Positions 46,194 through 64,000 of a stretch of 64,000 nt of DNA are shown one piece after another (the stretch's first letter is position 1; every line of letters starts with the position of its first letter). Below the pieces are notes generated by a model that was not told where the DNA came from, made no database searches, and saw nothing but the letters and a program-made list of their open reading frames with translations. Made by a program: the position numbers and the translations under genes. The stretch comes from Seriola aureovittata (lineage: Eukaryota > Chordata > Actinopteri > Carangiformes > Carangidae): assembly GCF_021018895.1 (NCBI RefSeq), contig NC_079382.1, positions 18,277,501-18,341,500 of the forward strand, in the 5' to 3' direction.

Positions 46194-47815
46194 ATGGCTG
46201 GACGTATGTTTGCAAATTGGTGGGCCAAGATGGGCCCTTACTACACAAAGGCATACCCTGAGATGTGGGTTGGTCTTGGCATCATGACTTACCTGTACTA
46301 CAAAGTTTCCTATGGGGGTGAGTTTAAGACTTATGCAGCTGCACCACATATTAGATGCTGAATGTAGAGTACTGTAGTTGGTTTTGTTTTGCCGAATATG
46401 ATATGTTTCACAAATTTGGTAGCATCTTCCTGATCCTATACTGTAGTTAACATTAACTATGGTGGGTTGAATAGATTGAAAAGCAACCAGTCTTTGCACT
46501 TATTTGTGCAGGATAAGATGGATTCTTTTGTAAACATAAATAAGTACAACACAACAAAGGCAGCTCTCCTCACTGTCAGCACATCATGTTGTAAGATAAG
46601 AATATTGAAGTTGGAAATGGGTGTTAAATAAAAGTGATTTTCATGGTGCTGAATAACTGCCATGATCCTGTATCATTAAACGCCGCATTAATTGTCAGGG
46701 CTTGGGTTACTTCAATATATTTTAATACACAGTGTCTCAGTGATATGGGCTAATGTGACTAATACAGTGTTTGTTTTTTCATTCTAGGCAAGAAGGCTGT
46801 GAAGGCCAGTAAGTAGCCAAACATTTTTTCATTATACTATGTAATCAGGGTTGGACAGTATGACTATATATACTGCGAAGCAATATTAATTTGTCTACCA
46901 TCAGATTTTGGTCTATCATATACCATGGTGGTAACTATCCCTAATGACCTCTGATCTCTGCATGTATTGGCCTTTATGGGCAATGTTGCAAATCAGCAGG
47001 ACAGATTTTTGGCAGTGAAGTTATTTCATAAATGTATCAGCTATTCAAGTTACTGGATTAGCTAAGTAGTAAATGTCTGCTCATTATATCTATGAGAAAC
47101 TTATTTTCCAGATAATTTTCTATATTATGATATATAGAGATATTATTATATAGATAGTATAAGATTTTGTATACCATGCTACTGAATTCTGTCCATATTG
47201 CCCACTCCTGCAAGTAATATAAAAGTACTACCTGGATCAGAGACAGAGTCTTTCTATGAACTTGAACAGAAAAAAACATTCTGCCATATACTTGTAATTA
47301 GAATTTACCCAAGATTTAGGGCTAGGGTTCAGTTGAAGAGAACAAACAGCAGTAGCACAAGGCCTGTGAACTCATTTGACATATTTCCTCAATCTACTGT
47401 AAGTTGTCTAAATAGGTCATCAAAATTGAAAAGAAAGGTGTGTTAAACACAGCCTTTAGAGAGGTTATGTAAGCCATTAGTCATTACCCTCTTTCTTGGG
47501 TTTCTTCAACACTAAAGAAGGTTTGTGGGAAAAGGTTGCATCAGTGAACATGAGCTTTGCTGCAGGGAAATTCAAGTCCAAGAATCATGTCAGATATTGT
47601 GCAGTTTCATGTGCTTTCCTCTAGATGTCAGTGACGGCTGACATGTAGAACAACATTACTGGCTGATATTTTAGTGGTCCCTGTGATCCTTGGTGCTGGA
47701 AGAAATGCACTATATTCTGCCTGTGCTTGGTTGAACAGGGACTTAAATGAATCTATCTTTCATTAAATGTGTGCTTTTTTCCTTGTCCTCTCTTTTTGCA
47801 GAGCCTGCCCATTGA
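46194..47815 (+). CDS. atp5mj: 6.8-kDa mitochondrial proteolipid, ATP synthase membrane subunit j (atp5mj)
   Basis: Coding exons: 46194-46317, 46788-46808 and 47802-47815 (stop TGA 47813-47815). They join in phase to a 52-residue protein. It starts MAGRMFANWWAKMGPYYTKA and has one hydrophobic helix (residues 24-40, MWVGLGIMTYLYYKVSY), then a short Lys-rich tail ending KPAH. The motif KMGPYYTKAYPEMWVGLGIM corresponds to the conserved core of the mammalian 6.8-kDa proteolipid (MP68, formerly C14orf2). That protein is a small inner-membrane subunit of the F1Fo ATP synthase thought to sit in the dimer region. The start is fixed by the acceptor CCCACAG|ATG and family length. The middle coding exon is only 21 nt. 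Tandem AATAAA signals at 47918-47927 end the transcript. Confidence 0.9.
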
Positions 47816-47917
47816 GTTTTCCACCATGCTGACAGTCCCTCCACCTGCTGTGAAATAATGCCCCAGTCGCTAATGAGAAGTCCATCTTCATATTTGAATT
47901 TTTGTTAATATGGAACA

Positions 47918-47927
47918 AATAAATAAA
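47918..47927 (+). terminator. atp5mj: atp5mj polyadenylation signals
   Basis: Two overlapping AATAAA hexamers, about 100 bp after the stop codon. Confidence 0.75.
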
Positions 47928-47945
47928 AGTTGTTATCCAAAACTT

Positions 47946-49983
47946 TGGTCATATCATTGACATTTTCAGAGTCATTTTGTATTATGATGGCCAGACAATA
48001 ATGTTACATGAGATTGTTTGTATTCAACAGTGACTGTAGACAGGAAAAAAGCTTTTAACAAAATAAAGATAGGTGTGGGAATTAACCTCTGAACAACACT
48101 GAAATCTTAAACTCCTTGGTTGGTTCAATCCAGATTAAGTGGTCTTTTGGACAATTGTATCTTTCAATTTCAGTGTTTGCCATATCCTGTTGTGAGAGTG
48201 AAAACAGAATGAGTGAGCCATTAATGGCTAGTGAATCAGTTTGAGTTTACATTTTAACTAATTGAACAGACAAAATAAACCACAGCACTGCTATATTTGG
48301 TGTTGTGTTGGTTCATTTTAGGAAACTAGACATTACAAATTCAACCAAATATTTGAGATTGGACAAGCCAACTTGATAACCTGCATTGATGCACATAACT
48401 CTCTAACAATAGATATTGTGTATAGTGCTCTAAGTTACAATGGTAGAGTTAATATCAGTTATATAATTCTTTGGAACTGCTCACTCTGGGTTATGGCATG
48501 AAGGGCTGCAGCATCACAACTGGTTTGCTGGCAAGAATCAATAGCAAATGAATCAGTTTCTGTTTACAGTTTGGTTCATTGAACTGAGAGCAAGCTGACC
48601 AGAGTCCTGCCTGCGGCCAGAGGTTTAGTGCTGGGTGACGATGTGGATAAACTGATTCCACTTCTGCAACACATCACTACTGTCCATTTGAGCTGGTGAC
48701 AAGACTTATGTGTAAAGGTACTTTATATAGACCTGCACAATTACTTCTGCTTACTTCACCCAAGTTGTGTCAAAGCTAAACACAAAATCCAACCCAAAAC
48801 AGGTTTAGGAGACCCCTGTCATACAACTCTGTCTCTTGGTGATGTCACAGATGCAGTAATCTTTTAGTAGAGTGACCCTCTTGGGACTGAGATTAATTGA
48901 TTGCTTTTTGATGGGAGGGATGAGATACAGGTCTGGTGTGTAAGCACTCATGAATTTGCTACATCATCAATGCTACATCATTAAATAAATGTCTGCTCTG
49001 AGTGTCTAGGGCAGCTGTCATGGTTGCTTCTTGTTCCTATAGTGCCAATTATGCCATGGATGTCAAAACATACAAAGCACATCCCCCATAAAAAATGTCT
49101 CGGCCTGTAAGTTAGATTTTCCACATACATTCTTAAGTACATCAACAAACTGCAAGTGAGTACACAATGCAGTGAACTGGAGGTGTAGAGCAGCATATAA
49201 CAGGAACAGCCAGTACATCACTAGAGTAGATGTACTTGTTCCACCCTGGAAAGTCCAAACTCACATTCAGAAGAGACAACTACAAATGACACATCAATCA
49301 TTCGTTTTGCTTTTTGCATCTATATGGTTATTTTGGTACTTTCACATCTCTTTTCAGCTGTTTTGCATCTTTGTGGTCAATTTTTTTAAGGTTGTTTTGC
49401 CTCTCTGTTATTGTATTGTGTCTCTTTTTGGTTGCTTTGCATGTCTTTGTGTGTCATTTTATATCTTTTACCAAAGCTCTGTGACTTTTAAACAGGAAAT
49501 ATAAGTCACCTCAGGCTCTGGCCCATGAGTCCACCGATCTTTTGGGCTCCTGGGCCTGTGCCTGCAAGGCCTGTTCAGTAATCCATTATTACACGCCAGA
49601 GAAGGTTGAGAAATCCTGCCCAAAAAGTCCCTCCTGCTATCGTTCCACCTACGCACCTGTTCAGATCAACGTGTTTGGACAAAGCGGTCTAATAATTAAT
49701 GGGAAAATCATCATGAAGATACAAGGCAGGTTATCAAACAGTTATCTTGGAAAGATAGACGGGCGATTTCTTTACGTGTTTGTTTGATTTTTTTTTTTTT
49801 TTTTTACAGTTAGTTATAAAAAGTACAACATCCAACTTTTGCTTTGCTATTTCGTTCACGTGTATGTACGGGGGTGGTGGACAAAAACTAAATGACAGAG
49901 GGAGAAAGAGAGAGGGCTCGCGCTCCCTCCCACCGCTCGTGCGCAACGACTGTGACTGCGCTCCCTCTTTCCTACATTCAAAC
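47946..49983. other. Intergenic region, atp5mj to garem2
   Basis: About 2 kb with no gene that I can support. A fragment around 49500-49640 (TTTTGGGCTCCTGGGCCTGT) resembles a dispersed fish repeat, and a run of about 17 T lies at 49788-49805. The right end probably includes the garem2 promoter. Confidence 0.45.
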
Positions 49984-50115
49984 ATGGCGAAACTCTTTGC
50001 CATTATACCACCACCATCACCCTCATCCTCCTCCACTTCATCGTCATCGTCGCCACCATCATCCTCATCATCATCATCTTCACTATCATCATCACCATTA
50101 TCTCCGGTACCGTGA
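49984..50115 (+). other. Upstream ORF in the garem2 leader
   Basis: An ATG in good context (AACATGG) opens 43 codons of a Ser/Pro-rich peptide (MAKLFAIIPPPSP then Ser runs). It closes at TGA 50113-50115, overlapping a second out-of-frame ATG at 50115. The main garem2 start is 13 bp further on. It matters only if the transcript starts upstream of 49984, which the sequence alone does not show. Confidence 0.45.
50005..50103. repeat. (ATC/TCA)n trinucleotide-rich tract
   Basis: An imperfect CAT/TCA/TCC tract directly before the garem2 start exon. It encodes the Ser run of the upstream ORF if translated. Confidence 0.8.
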
Positions 50116-50127
50116 TGACCCGGGAGG

Positions 50128-63056
<12,929 letters not shown>

Positions 63057-64000
63057 CACACACACACTGTCCTGATAATGTGCCTGTTGGCTCCTGAGCC
63101 TTCCTGAATGTGCCTTCCACTGTGACCAACTGGCTGCTGAGCCCCTCTGACTGAAGCTGAGACTTAGCTGAAGGAAACCGTGCCACCCTGTGGTCAAACT
63201 GTAGAACTGACACTTGATTGGCTCTCATGCTGAGAGTCTCCGACAGATTGACTGCATATTTCCTGTCTGAATCACAGACTGGGACTAGTTTACTAACAAA
63301 TGGCTACAACAGAGAGCTACATGATGAAAGTGCCCTGTTTCAACTCATATTTGTGGCAGAAAGTCAACCATGATACATCTTCATGCTACAAAACAGCAGA
63401 AAGGTTTTAAGCACTACTTACATTTGTGTAGCCTTCATGCTGTGGTCCCACATAAAATCTGAAATGAGGGGGAAACACGCATTCATTTTACGTAAAAAAT
63501 ACTATGACAAATCAACAGAATTCCTGCAGTTTTTACACCTTGCATAAATTACACTGCAGTAAGAGTATGACGTGTGTTTTTACAATATAAGGAGCATTAA
63601 GGGATTCACAGCCTCTTTTGTTGACCAGTAGGAGATGTAACAATGAACCTGTCCCCTACACAAGTGTCTTGTAGAGCCTTCTTCATCTGTTTCAATGAGC
63701 TTTGGTGGCATGTAACTGGCAAAAATAAATAACACAATGAGAGGTTCTGTGGAGATAAGAGGGAGATAGTTGTGGACAGCTAAATAAAAAAAAGAAAAAT
63801 ACAGAAAGTCTGAAATCTTAGCACCCAATTAATTACTGAGTTTCTGGTGCTAATCAATGATTCACTGAACCCTCTCTGAATATACAGCATTCTGTATCAA
63901 GGCCATTTTGTGTTTTGCAACAGTGACTTTTTTATTAACCCCCTTAAAAGGATACCACGAGATGTCTGTTGTCAGATACACAGATGTGTCGCCATGCTAT
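63057..64000 (+). other. garem2 3' UTR and downstream DNA
   Basis: Candidate polyadenylation signals AATAAA lie at 63724-63729 and 63783-63788. No further gene start is visible to the right edge. Confidence 0.5.

Overview
This looks like a window of ray-finned (teleost) nuclear DNA. It is AT-rich, with about 75 short coding exons bounded by GT-AG introns, many (CA)n/(TG)n microsatellites, and intronic sequence resembling percomorph repeats (LINE 3' tails with a TATC tail, MITE-like segments). It holds three protein-coding genes and no RNA gene that I can recognise. All homology calls are from memory of the families; no search was run.

Positions 858-43239, minus strand, carry the 5' part of a nesprin-2 gene (syne2). 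I place 64 coding exons, about 5,130 codons. They start with a paired calponin-homology actin-binding domain (exons 2-8, 36991-40311) and continue as a long run of spectrin-type helices. Three unusual long exons interrupt the rod: exon 21 (30951-31694, Pro/Gln/Ser-rich), exon 30 (25268-26172, charged) and exon 47 (12803-14703, about 634 codons, acidic and Ser/Thr-rich, with an internal duplication of about 300 bp). The gene runs off the left edge, so the C-terminal spectrin repeats and the KASH membrane anchor lie outside. Two single-base frame breaks (about 13608 and about 8708) and one unresolved splice-phase conflict (exon 48/49) interrupt an otherwise phase-consistent gene. I read the two frame breaks as probable assembly or allele-level deletions in A-runs.

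Positions 45240-47930, plus strand, carry a four-exon gene for the 6.8-kDa mitochondrial proteolipid, a small ATP synthase membrane subunit (atp5mj; MP68/C14orf2 in older naming). It includes a 21-nt coding microexon and encodes 52 residues.

Positions 50128-63056, plus strand, carry a complete seven-exon garem2 gene of 723 codons: an N-terminal CABIT domain, central GRB2/SHP2-type tyrosine and proline-rich motifs, and a C-terminal SAM domain. Exon 2 has complementary (TG)n and (CA)n tracts at its two splice sites, and the 5' leader holds two upstream start codons.

The three genes have no shared pathway that I can name: nesprin-2 links nucleus to actin, the proteolipid belongs to the ATP synthase dimer region, and GAREM2 is a growth-factor signalling adaptor. 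syne2 and atp5mj point away from each other across about 2 kb; atp5mj and garem2 are co-oriented. The rest is intron, intergenic DNA and repeats. No undescribed multi-gene system is evident; the most distinctive items are the long extra syne2 exons, the repeat-bracketed garem2 exon 2 and a near-perfect hairpin in garem2 intron 4.
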